Below are positions 1 to 7,613 of a DNA stretch of 64,000 bases, piece by piece. Position numbers and translations under genes: made by a program. The notes beneath the pieces were generated by a model. That model made no database searches. It saw only the letters and a list, made by a program, of their open reading frames with translations, and had not been told where the DNA came from. Positions within the stretch are counted from its first letter, which is position 1. Each line of letters starts with the position of its first letter. This stretch comes from CALAGJ01 sp964293305 (GTDB lineage Bacteria; Bacteroidota; Bacteroidia; Chitinophagales; Chitinophagaceae). The stretch is from contig CAXYYO010000002.1 of assembly GCA_964293305.1 (NCBI GenBank), positions 62,001-126,000 of the forward strand, read 5' to 3'.

Positions 1-290
1 TCAAATTTTGCATTGATGTTAGTTATGTACTTTGTGCTTAAAGATTTTATATTACTTAAGACTAGGTAAAAGAATTAATTAAATGAGTAAATCAATATCC
101 TACTTCAAATGTCCATGTTATCTTGAATCCTTTATTCAACCATCGTTTTTGATAATATAGCACACTCAATTTTGCTATAGTTTTGAACAATGCAAGTATA
201 GTTTTGTTTTAGCTGTAGATTATATTTTCTTTGCTTGTTATATTCAAGTATTTTGATCGTAAATTTAGATGTACACAGTTAATAATAAAC
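1..290. other. Intergenic region, no gene seen
   Basis: AT-rich DNA with no convincing reading frame on either strand. Its only notable structure is the direct repeat TATAGTTTTG (176-185 and 197-206), listed separately. The gene on the left lies outside the window. Confidence 0.5.
176..206 (+). promoter_or_regulatory. Direct repeat with Bacteroidota -7-like elements
   Basis: The decamer TATAGTTTTG occurs at 176-185 and again at 197-206, exactly 21 bp (two helical turns) apart. Each copy contains TAGTTTTG, a perfect match to the Bacteroidota -7 consensus TAnnTTTG. It lies 85-115 bp before the PTPS-like start. It could be a promoter with a duplicated element or an operator. No well-spaced -33 TTTG was found, so promoter function is inferred. 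Confidence 0.4.
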
Positions 291-713
291 ATGTATTCAA
301 AAGTAGCAGTATTTAGACGTGAGCATTTTAATGCCGCACATAGACTTTTTAATCCTTCCTGGAATGATGATGAAAACCTTAGTGTATTTGGTAAGTGTAG
401 CTTGCCAAACTATCATGGGCACAATTATGTTTTAGATGTAAGAGTAACGGGCTATCCAAACCCTGACACAGGGTATGTAATAGATATGAAAGTACTTGGA
501 AACATTATAAAGGAAGAAGTGCATAGCAGGTTTGATCATAAAAATCTTAACCTTGATACCAAAGAGTTTAAAAACTTAAATCCTACTGCAGAACATATTT
601 CTATTGTCATCTATAATTTATTGCGTGGCCGCATTGATGCCTCCTTGGGCTTGCAAGTAAGACTTTATGAAACAGAACGAAATTTTGTAGAATATCCCAT
701 AACAGAAATATAA
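291..713 (+). CDS. 6-pyruvoyl-tetrahydropterin synthase / QueD family protein
   Basis: A 140-residue T-fold enzyme expected to convert dihydroneopterin triphosphate to 6-pyruvoyl-tetrahydropterin or, as QueD, to 6-carboxy-tetrahydropterin for queuosine. Zinc ligands are visible as H17 and the H42-G-H44 motif. C36 in the FGKC segment is the expected catalytic cysteine, D82-H83 fits the rest of the triad, and E127 in ETERN fits the pterin anchor. ATG 291 is chosen because a longer frame would begin with TTG at 231 and add 20 residues unlike the family. The FGKC..PN.HGHNY arrangement looks more PTPS-like than classical QueD, so the product is uncertain. It lies 3 nt before folE, whose enzyme makes its substrate, so the two are probably co-transcribed. 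Confidence 0.85.
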   Translation: MYSKVAVFRREHFNAAHRLFNPSWNDDENLSVFGKCSLPNYHGHNYVLDVRVTGYPNPDTGYVIDMKVLGNIIKEEVHSRFDHKNLNLDTKEFKNLNPTAEHISIVIYNLLRGRIDASLGLQVRLYETERNFVEYPITEI

Positions 714-716
714 AAA

Positions 717-1313
717 ATGTCATATAAAAAAACAGATCATTACGACGAAAATACCACATTAAATTTACAAAATCTATATCAAAATATAGTGAAGGAATTA
801 GGCGAAGACCCTAATAGAGAAGGTCTACAAAAAACGCCTGAACGTGTAGCTAAAGCAATGCAATTTCTTACACAAGGTTATCAGCAGGATGCAGTTTCAA
901 TTTTAAATAGTGCAAAATTTAATGAAGCAGTAAGTGAAATGGTAATAGTAAAAGATATAGAACTATATAGCCTTTGCGAACATCATTTACTACCCTTTAT
1001 TGGAAAAGCACATATTGCATATATTCCAAATGGGTGGATTACTGGCCTAAGCAAATTAGCACGTGTAGTAGATGTGTATAGTAGAAGACTACAAGTACAG
1101 GAAAGACTTACCGTGCAAATCATGGAAGCAATAAAAGAAAGCCTCAACCCACTTGGAGTGGCAGTTGTAATAGAAGCAAAACATTTATGCATGATGATGC
1201 GTGGTGTACAAAAACAAAACTCTTCTACAACCACTTCTGCGTTTTTTGGCGAATTTGAAAACCATCAAACAAGAAGTGAATTTCTCAAATTAGTTACAGG
1301 TAAACTTTCATAA
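717..1313 (+). CDS. folE: GTP cyclohydrolase I
   Basis: A 198-residue cytosolic enzyme converting GTP to 7,8-dihydroneopterin triphosphate, the first step of folate, pterin and queuosine synthesis. The zinc site is complete: C87 and H90 in CEHHLLPF, and C158 in KHLCMMMRG. The GLSKLARVVD and RRLQVQERLT segments are the conserved core of the toroidal decamer. Length is normal for the bacterial family, with a short variable N-terminus. Only 3 nt separate it from the upstream PTPS-like gene, so the pair forms a pterin mini-operon. No truncation or missing residue is seen. Confidence 0.96.
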   Translation: MSYKKTDHYDENTTLNLQNLYQNIVKELGEDPNREGLQKTPERVAKAMQFLTQGYQQDAVSILNSAKFNEAVSEMVIVKDIELYSLCEHHLLPFIGKAHIAYIPNGWITGLSKLARVVDVYSRRLQVQERLTVQIMEAIKESLNPLGVAVVIEAKHLCMMMRGVQKQNSSTTTSAFFGEFENHQTRSEFLKLVTGKLS

Positions 1314-1365
1314 TCACTGGTCCATATATTTGAGGCATTTTAAAGTAATATCAAAAATATAGCAC

Positions 1366-2253
1366 ATGCATGCATTTGTATTTCCTGGACAGGGCAGCCA
1401 GTTTAGTGGAATGGGTAAAATTTTGTATGAAACAAATGAAAAGGCCAAAGCACTTTATGAGCAAGCTAATGACATCATCGGTTTTCGTATCAGCGATATT
1501 ATGTTTGAAGGAACAGATGAAGCACTCAAACAAACAAGCGTTACACAACCTGCAGTTTTTATACATTCAGTAATTGCATTTAAATGTGGTGGAGATTTTA
1601 TTCCCAACATGGTGGCTGGGCATTCTCTTGGGGAGTTTTCCGCATTAGTTGCCAATAGTTGTTTATCTTTTGAAGCTGCTCTAAAACTAGTGAGTATCAG
1701 GGCTACTGCCATGCAGAAAGCTTGTGAGCAAAATCCTTCTACTATGGCTGCAATATTGGCATTGTCAGATGAGAAGGTTGAAGAGTTATGTGCTGCTACG
1801 CAGAATGAAAGCGGCGAAGTAGTTGTAGCTGCCAATTATAATTGTCCAGGTCAACTCGTTATAAGCGGAAGCATAAAAGGAGTGGAGGCGGCCTGCGAAA
1901 AAATGAAAGCAAATGGAGCTAAAAGAGCATTGTTACTCCCAGTAGGTGGGGCATTTCATTCACCTTTAATGGCTCCTGCAAAGGAAGAATTGGCCGCAGC
2001 TATTCAAGCCACCACATTTGATGCTCCTACATGCCCGATTTATCAAAATGTAGTTGCAATTGCTGTTTTAGAGCCCTCGGTGATTAAAGAAAATCTGATA
2101 GCTCAACTTACTGGCGCTGTTAAGTGGACCCAAACAGTACAAGCCATGCAAAATGATGGAGCCACTCATTTTACGGAATGTGGTCCGGGAAAAGTATTAC
2201 AGGGTCTTGTTGGAAAAATATTTAAAGAAGCCATAGTGAATGGTGTGAGTTAA
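1366..2253 (+). CDS. fabD: Malonyl-CoA:ACP transacylase
   Basis: A 295-residue cytosolic enzyme of type II fatty acid synthesis that loads malonyl groups onto acyl carrier protein. The N-terminal FPGQGSQ motif, the nucleophile S87 in GHSLGEF, a conserved arginine in the SIRATAMQ segment (about 111) and a histidine in GGAFHSPLM (about 197) are all present. Length matches single-domain FabD. ATG 1366 places the FPGQGSQ motif at residue 6, as expected. It is 52 nt after folE and may be read from the same transcript, though a separate promoter cannot be excluded. No other fab gene is adjacent. Confidence 0.95.
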   Translation: MHAFVFPGQGSQFSGMGKILYETNEKAKALYEQANDIIGFRISDIMFEGTDEALKQTSVTQPAVFIHSVIAFKCGGDFIPNMVAGHSLGEFSALVANSCLSFEAALKLVSIRATAMQKACEQNPSTMAAILALSDEKVEELCAATQNESGEVVVAANYNCPGQLVISGSIKGVEAACEKMKANGAKRALLLPVGGAFHSPLMAPAKEELAAAIQATTFDAPTCPIYQNVVAIAVLEPSVIKENLIAQLTGAVKWTQTVQAMQNDGATHFTECGPGKVLQGLVGKIFKEAIVNGVS

Positions 2254-2345
2254 TGCATGTTTTTTTGAACTATAAAATTTATGCAACCATTCTAAGATAC
2301 TAATCACAACTGTTTATGGATGATGTAAATAGCATTACTCATTTA

Positions 2346-2948
2346 TTAAATTATAATCAATAAGAGATCCAGCAACAAACCTGCTACAAAGCCAATTAAC
2401 GCAAAAAGAAAAATCAGATATTGCTTTTTTGACTTTAAAATTTGATACAAGTTTTTTTCTACTACCGATACTGCCTTCTGTAGCATTTCATCTGTTATAA
2501 GGCTAGCCGGATATAATGAGGCACCCGCACCACGTATATAAGATTGAATAGTCGCAGGAAAGATAACTGTAAGTTCTTTCATGAATAGTTCCTTTAACTG
2601 GTTAATCGTACGATCACCAATAAACATACTAATCATTGGCATTGATTCGCTCAGTTTATTTCTTAAAAAATCATCAATGTGCTCCTCAATCATGGGCATA
2701 ATTTTTTCAAAGTTTTCAGGTTGTAACAACTTTTCTTCTATGCTTTGAAAAGAAGGAAGTAAATTGGGTATTTGGTTTTTGAGGGAAATTGTAAAATTTG
2801 GTAATGATGCAGGAATGAATCCCTGTATCCCCCACCCCAAAATATGTATGGGCTTTTTTGGATGGAAGAGCATTGTGGTCAATAGCAAAATTATTCCGCA
2901 GGAAAATAAAATAAAATATAATGGAATGAGGTAATATATAATTTGCAT
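2346..2948 (-). CDS. DUF445-like membrane protein
   Basis: A 200-residue protein with one hydrophobic segment at each end (about 5-27 and 178-199) and a mostly soluble middle rich in amphipathic helices. This hairpin layout, with LP.F-type helical segments between, resembles the DUF445 (YheB-like) family, whose function is unknown. It is convergent with fabD and followed at the other side by tRNA-His. The start is an ATG giving MQIIYYLIPLY. Nothing in the sequence allows a specific role. Confidence 0.6.
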   Translation of the reverse strand: MQIIYYLIPLYFILFSCGIILLLTTMLFHPKKPIHILGWGIQGFIPASLPNFTISLKNQIPNLLPSFQSIEEKLLQPENFEKIMPMIEEHIDDFLRNKLSESMPMISMFIGDRTINQLKELFMKELTVIFPATIQSYIRGAGASLYPASLITDEMLQKAVSVVEKNLYQILKSKKQYLIFLFALIGFVAGLLLDLLLIII

Positions 2949-2996
2949 AAATAATTTTATAAAAAAACCTTGCAGTTTATACTACAAGGCTTTTAT

Positions 2997-3075
2997 TGGG
3001 GAGAATGAGGGGACTCGAACCCCCGGCCTTCAGAGCCACAATCTGACGCTCTAACCATGCTGAGCTACAATCTCC
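2997..3075 (-). tRNA. tRNA-His (GTG anticodon)
   Basis: Read on the minus strand, the gene has the extra G(-1) typical of tRNA-His, a D-arm beginning TAGCTCAGC, the anticodon loop CAGATTGTGGCTCTG with anticodon GTG, and a T-arm GGGGGTTCGAGTCCCCT. The discriminator is C73, which pairs with G(-1), and CCA is encoded (2999-2997). The acceptor stem has one T-T mismatch at pair 5-68. Identity rests on anticodon plus G(-1):C73. Confidence 0.95.
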
Positions 3076-3170
3076 GTATTAGTGGTGCAAATGTATAGGA
3101 AACTCTTTAAAAAGAAAAGTTGACAATGCGTTTAGCTTAATTCTTACAGCTATTTGATATAATCTTTTCC

Positions 3171-4439
3171 CTAGTCCGCCAATGATTTTATATCCTTAAA
3201 AAACCCTGGATAAGATTTATTTATAGCATCAGCATCCTCAATAGTAACAGCACTATCTGCACATAATGCCGCTACTGCGCATGCCATAGCAATACGGTGG
3301 TCATGCCTGCTGCTGAGTACCGCACCTTTTATATTTTTTGTGCCTATAATTAACATGACATCACCTTCAAATTGAATGACAATATTCATTTTTCCCAATT
3401 CATCTTGCAATGTCAATGCCCGATTGCTTTCTTTGTGTGTAAGCCTGTGTACACCCGAAATACGACTGGTACCCTCACAACATGCAGCTAAAACGGCCAA
3501 TGGAGGAAATAAATCCGGACAGTCTGTTGCATCAAAATGAAATGCATTGAGATGATTTCCATTTTCTTGAACAAGGATATCATGGCCATGATATTGTATC
3601 AGAGCCCCACAATTTGTAAGAGCTTCCATAATTTTTTTATCAGCCTGTGTAGAATCCATTGACAATCCTTTTACTGATACCTTACCCGCCACAGCACCTG
3701 CCACTAATAAAAATGCTGCACCACTCCAATCTCCTTCAACAGTATAAGATATGGGTTTGTTTGTTGATGCTTGCTTGCTAAAAATAAAGGCTTCATACTG
3801 CTGATTGAATGGTACAGACAAACCAAATTGCTTCATTACCTCAAGGGTAAGATCTATATATGGTTTGCTGGTTAAATTATTTACCTTGATGCTTGTATTG
3901 GTGGCTTTAATAGCTGCAAATGAAAATAATAATCCTGTAAGATATTGTGAACTCTGAGAGCCATCTATAGATATGTCATTTGCTTGAAGGGGTCCTTTTA
4001 CAGCTATTGGTAAATATCCTTTTTGAGATTTAATTTGTACACCAAGTTGCGGTAGCACTTCATCAAAAAAATGCATGGGTCTTTTTAATAAACTACCCTT
4101 GCCTTCTATAGACACCCAGTGCGTATATAGGCAAAGAATTGGAGTAAACATTCTTATGCCCAATCCACTTTCCCCACAATGCACTGTAAATTGATGATGG
4201 GTGTTAAGAAAATTACTACTGTCAATGGTTATAGAGCCATCCGTATGATTAACCATTTGTACACCACAGCTTTGTAAAATCGATAAAGCGGCTATATCAT
4301 CATTGCTCTTTCCAGCATTGTGTATATGACTAATTCCTCTTTTTACTAACGCAGCTGCACAAGCCCTTTGCATAGAACTTTTGGAAGCGGGTGCTTGTAT
4401 AATTCCATTTATTTTTGAAGGATTAATCGTGATAATCAT
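3171..4439 (-). CDS. aroA: 3-phosphoshikimate 1-carboxyvinyltransferase (EPSP synthase)
   Basis: A 422-residue cytosolic enzyme that joins phosphoenolpyruvate and shikimate-3-phosphate in the aromatic amino acid pathway. Visible signatures are the substrate-binding SKSSMQR near residue 19, the ESGLGIRMF segment corresponding to the family's GNAGTA.R region, GDWSGAAF, and the C-terminal RHDHRIAMA and KSYPGFF motifs. Length is typical. The GESG version of the usual GNAG is a common divergent form in this phylum. Its ATG overlaps the aroB stop by 4 nt (ATGA), so the two are translationally coupled. Confidence 0.95.
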   Translation of the reverse strand: MIITINPSKINGIIQAPASKSSMQRACAAALVKRGISHIHNAGKSNDDIAALSILQSCGVQMVNHTDGSITIDSSNFLNTHHQFTVHCGESGLGIRMFTPILCLYTHWVSIEGKGSLLKRPMHFFDEVLPQLGVQIKSQKGYLPIAVKGPLQANDISIDGSQSSQYLTGLLFSFAAIKATNTSIKVNNLTSKPYIDLTLEVMKQFGLSVPFNQQYEAFIFSKQASTNKPISYTVEGDWSGAAFLLVAGAVAGKVSVKGLSMDSTQADKKIMEALTNCGALIQYHGHDILVQENGNHLNAFHFDATDCPDLFPPLAVLAACCEGTSRISGVHRLTHKESNRALTLQDELGKMNIVIQFEGDVMLIIGTKNIKGAVLSSRHDHRIAMACAVAALCADSAVTIEDADAINKSYPGFFKDIKSLAD

Positions 4440-5464
4440 TTCCTGTTTTGTATTTCAACAATCAATTTTTTTAATTCATTAACTGGCATGTTTTGAATGA
4501 CTCCTTTACCAATTTTTTCTAATAAAATATATTGAAGCGTATTGCCACTTCTTTTTTTATCCGACAACATGAGGTTGTAAACTTTTTGAGCATCAAATTT
4601 TAATTTTATGGGCAAGCCATATTTTACTAGCAATTCATCTAAATGCTCTGTATTTTTTGAGCCATAAATTTTGTCTGAAATTGATGTGGCATAATGCATG
4701 CCAATGCTTATGGCTTCACCATGGCTTAATTTATACAAGTTTTCTACAGCATGCCCAAGCGTATGTCCGAAATTGAGTAGTTTTCTATTGCCTTTTTCAA
4801 ACTCATCTTCTTGAACAAATTTTGTTTTGAGCATTGCATTTTTTTTGATTAATGATGCCAGCAATTGTTCATTATTCCTATAATCTATTAGGCTATTTTT
4901 CTCTAATGCTTTAAACATGGTTTTATCATCAATGGCAGCATGTTTTATAATTTCTGCAAATCCATTCCGCCATTCTTTTTCTGGAAGTGTGTTTAGTAAT
5001 TCTGTGGCATAAAATAGAAATGAAGGCTGTTTTATGGTACCAACCATATTTTTATACATCCCAACATCTACTCCATTTTTGCCACCTATTGCTGCATCTG
5101 TCATGGCCAATAAAGAAGCTGGCATTAAGCCTACATCAATACCTCGCATGTATATAGCACCTGCATATCCTGTTATATCTGTTACTACCCCACCACCCAT
5201 GCCTACTAGGAGTGAGCTCCTGTCTGCGCCATACTTTATCAGTCTTTGGATGATATAATTAATTGTATCGAGCTGCTTATATTTTTCCCCCGATCCAATT
5301 ATAATATTTGGATATTTTTCAATAATGTGCTTGTAATACTTTGCAATATTTTTATCGGTAATTATAACAGCATGTCTCCCAGTCGTTAGCTTTTCAATAT
5401 TATGAAGCATCTCTCTAAAGTGATAGGTAACTACTGAATGGGTGAATTGATATTTTATTTTCAT
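4436..5464 (-). CDS. aroB: 3-dehydroquinate synthase
   Basis: A 342-residue NAD+- and metal-dependent enzyme that cyclises DAHP to 3-dehydroquinate in the shikimate pathway. The GGGVVTDITGYAGAIYMRG nucleotide-binding segment, the KNGVD and GFAEIIKH motifs and the metal-site NFGHTLGHAVE are all intact. ATG 5464 (MKIKYQF) is preferred to an in-frame TTG at 5488 that would add eight residues without family support. A TACCTTTA element just upstream resembles the -7 consensus. It is the first gene of the aroB-aroA pair and ends in the ATGA overlap with aroA. Confidence 0.93.
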   Translation of the reverse strand: MKIKYQFTHSVVTYHFREMLHNIEKLTTGRHAVIITDKNIAKYYKHIIEKYPNIIIGSGEKYKQLDTINYIIQRLIKYGADRSSLLVGMGGGVVTDITGYAGAIYMRGIDVGLMPASLLAMTDAAIGGKNGVDVGMYKNMVGTIKQPSFLFYATELLNTLPEKEWRNGFAEIIKHAAIDDKTMFKALEKNSLIDYRNNEQLLASLIKKNAMLKTKFVQEDEFEKGNRKLLNFGHTLGHAVENLYKLSHGEAISIGMHYATSISDKIYGSKNTEHLDELLVKYGLPIKLKFDAQKVYNLMLSDKKRSGNTLQYILLEKIGKGVIQNMPVNELKKLIVEIQNRK

Positions 5465-5488
5465 TTCTGGGTAAAGGTAGTAAGCCAA

Positions 5489-5837
5489 AAATGAATCTCC
5501 TGCTTTATCAAAGAATTAAGAAAAACCCTATATGGGCTTAGATGAATTCATCTTTTGGATTATGTTTTATAATCAATACGACTTTTATATATAACAGTTA
5601 TTGGAGACTTCTTATGATAAACTCTTCGAATCAGTCATTTTGAATTGAATCTAAAGTATGATATGAAATCAAATTTTCCACATAAATTTTACAGTTATTA
5701 ACATTTCAGGCCCCTTCATTCACAGGTTTTTGAAATAAAAAGGCCTTTTTCCACAAATTTTATGTTATTCTATTCGGTTTTGACAGGATTGAAACTTGTA
5801 GTCGAAAAACTTTTTTTTGGTTATATGATAGAAATAT
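5489..5837. other. Intergenic region before the division cluster
   Basis: About 350 bp between the divergent aroB and mraZ with no credible gene. It contains the perfect 14-bp palindrome AAAAAGGCCTTTTT at 5737-5750, which could be an operator, and runs into the MraZ-box-like repeats. A promoter for the cluster must lie here, but no clean TTTG/TAnnTTTG pair was identified. Confidence 0.5.
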
Positions 5838-5862
5838 TGGGATTTTTGTGGGAGAATAGGGA
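5838..5862 (+). promoter_or_regulatory. Candidate MraZ boxes (autoregulatory operator)
   Basis: Three near-direct repeats, TGGGA (5838-5842), TGGGA (5849-5853) and AGGGA (5858-5862), start 11 and 9 bp apart and end 12 nt before the mraZ ATG. MraZ is known to bind TGGGN repeats at about 10-bp spacing upstream of its own gene, so autoregulation of the whole cluster is the likely function. The assignment rests on sequence match and position. Confidence 0.65.
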
Positions 5863-5874
5863 AAATTGTACAGA

Positions 5875-6360
5875 ATGAAAAAATTTCGTGGTGAATATGA
5901 AGTAAAGGTGGACCTCAAGAACCGCATACAGCTTCCTGTTGCATTGCGCAAACAATATGAAGAATTGGGGGATGTAAAATTCATTCTGGCAAGGGGTAGT
6001 AGAAACTCATTAATATTTTGTCCCGAATCTGTTTGGGAGCAAGTTGAAAATAAAGTTTCTGATCTCGATTCGGACGATTCCATGATTGATGAATATAGTC
6101 AGCTAAAAGTTGGTGGAGCAGATTTTGCAAATATAGATTCCAACGGAAGGCTACTGATGCCAGCTACTTTAAAAAGACATGCTAAAATAACGGAGGATGT
6201 AATTATTGCCGCACTTGGGGAAAAGTTTATCATCAGAGATGCAGTTTTATACAATGAGTTCTTTGAAAATATGACATTGGAAAGGGAAAGAGAGCTTACA
6301 ACCTATGCTAGTATGGTGCGCCAGAAAGCTAAGGAAATGGAATCCACTCAAAAAGGATAG
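5875..6360 (+). CDS. mraZ: Transcriptional regulator MraZ
   Basis: A 161-residue DNA-binding protein with two SpoVT/AbrB-like (MraZ) domains: the first near residues 4-50 (FRGEYEVKVDLKNRIQLP), the second near 78-125 (DSNGRLLMPATLKRHAKI). It is the first gene of the division cluster and a known autorepressor in other bacteria. ATG 5875 gives the family start MKKFRGEY; an in-frame TTG at 5866 is rejected. TGGGA repeats sit just upstream. One nucleotide separates its stop from the rsmH start. Confidence 0.95.
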   Translation: MKKFRGEYEVKVDLKNRIQLPVALRKQYEELGDVKFILARGSRNSLIFCPESVWEQVENKVSDLDSDDSMIDEYSQLKVGGADFANIDSNGRLLMPATLKRHAKITEDVIIAALGEKFIIRDAVLYNEFFENMTLERERELTTYASMVRQKAKEMESTQKG

Positions 6361-6361
6361 T

Positions 6362-7276
6362 ATGCAACAAGTATATCATACACCGGTGCTACTACAGGAA
6401 ACCATTGAAATGCTACACATCAACCCAAATGGCATTTATGTGGATGCCACATTTGGTGGTGGTGGACATAGCAAAGCTATTCTTGATAAATTAAGTGCTA
6501 CAGGCAGACTCATCGCTTTTGATCAGGATACGGATGCAAGTCGCAATATTCCCGACGATAAAAGGATTTTATTTATACATCAAAATTTCAGATACATGCA
6601 CAGATACCTGCGTTTGCATGGTATCCAGGAAGTGGATGGAGTAATGGCGGATTTGGGTGTAAGCAGCCATCAGTTTGATGAAGGTAGTAGAGGATTTTCT
6701 ATACGTTTTGATGGGCCATTGGATATGCGAATGGATCAACGCAATGAGAAAACCGCGGCTACTGTTATCAAATCATTTTCAGCATCAAAACTGCACAAGC
6801 TCTTTGAACAATATGGGGAGGTAACCAATGCCAGAAGTCTTGCAAATCATATTGAGGAGCAGCAGCATTTTCAAAAAGTAGATACAGTATCTGCTTTTAA
6901 GCAAATGATTGCTCCCTTAGTAAAAGGTAACCCCAATAAATATTTCGCACAGGTTTTTCAAGCATTGCGTATTGAGGTAAATGAGGAGCTAAAAGCATTA
7001 GAAGAAATGCTAGGGCAGATGAAGCAGATCCTCAAACCGGGTGGCAGATTGGCAATCATAAGTTTTCATTCTTTGGAAGACAGAATGATAAAAAACTTTA
7101 TGAAACAGGGAACCCTGGAAATCATACAGGATCATCCATTTGAAAATACGGCAAGGAATAATTGGTTGAAATTAATTACCAAAAAGCCTGTAGAAGCTGG
7201 CGCAATAGAACAAAAACAAAATACCCGTAGCAGAAGTGCTAGACTAAGGGTAGCAGAAAAACTGAATAATGAGTGA
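6362..7276 (+). CDS. rsmH: 16S rRNA (cytosine(1402)-N4)-methyltransferase
   Basis: A 304-residue SAM-dependent enzyme (also MraW) that methylates N4 of C1402 in the ribosomal P site. The HTPVLL start, the SAM-binding DATFGGGGHS, ADLGVSSHQFD, FSIRFDGPLDMRMD and the C-terminal ISFHSLEDR plus NTRSRSARLR motifs are all present. ATG 6362 gives MQQVYHTPVLL as in the family; a longer frame starting at 6305 lies within mraZ and is rejected. It overlaps the ftsL start by 8 nt. Confidence 0.96.
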   Translation: MQQVYHTPVLLQETIEMLHINPNGIYVDATFGGGGHSKAILDKLSATGRLIAFDQDTDASRNIPDDKRILFIHQNFRYMHRYLRLHGIQEVDGVMADLGVSSHQFDEGSRGFSIRFDGPLDMRMDQRNEKTAATVIKSFSASKLHKLFEQYGEVTNARSLANHIEEQQHFQKVDTVSAFKQMIAPLVKGNPNKYFAQVFQALRIEVNEELKALEEMLGQMKQILKPGGRLAIISFHSLEDRMIKNFMKQGTLEIIQDHPFENTARNNWLKLITKKPVEAGAIEQKQNTRSRSARLRVAEKLNNE

Positions 7277-7607
7277 ATTAAATAATAAAAAACAGGGTAG
7301 CGATAAGCTTTTTGTCATTCGCTATGAGTGGGTGTTAAAGCACTTGCCTTTTTTTCTATTCCTCTCATTATTGGCCATTGTTTATATAGCAAATGGACAT
7401 TGGGCAGACAATACCATCAGTGATATAAATCATTCTTCAAAAAGATTGAAAGACTTACAATATGAATATAAAAGCCTAAAAAGCATAGAAATGTTTCGAA
7501 GCAGAGAGGCTCAGGTAGTAAATGCGGCTGCGCCTTTAGGTTTGAAAATATCGGCTGAGCCACCTATTCAGTTAAATGAATCAAATGAACCAATCAATCA
7601 ACATTAA
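7269..7607 (+). CDS. FtsL-like cell division protein
   Basis: A 112-residue bitopic protein: a short basic cytoplasmic N-terminus, one membrane span at about residues 26-45 (HLPFFLFLSLLAIVYIANG), then a periplasmic alpha-helical region (about 55-85) suited to coiled coil. Position between rsmH and ftsI, size and topology are those of FtsL, which bridges FtsQ and FtsW/FtsI in the divisome. Sequence conservation of FtsL is low, so identity rests mainly on context. The start overlaps the end of rsmH. Confidence 0.8.
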   Translation: MSELNNKKQGSDKLFVIRYEWVLKHLPFFLFLSLLAIVYIANGHWADNTISDINHSSKRLKDLQYEYKSLKSIEMFRSREAQVVNAAAPLGLKISAEPPIQLNESNEPINQH

Positions 7608-7613
7608 ACAGCT

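Noticed and set aside
983..1234. Minus-strand open frame within folE
   Set aside because: Antisense shadow of a strongly conserved gene.
5737..5750. Palindrome AAAAAGGCCTTTTT as a terminator
   Set aside because: It has no loop space and lies between divergent genes, where a terminator has no use; noted only as a possible operator.
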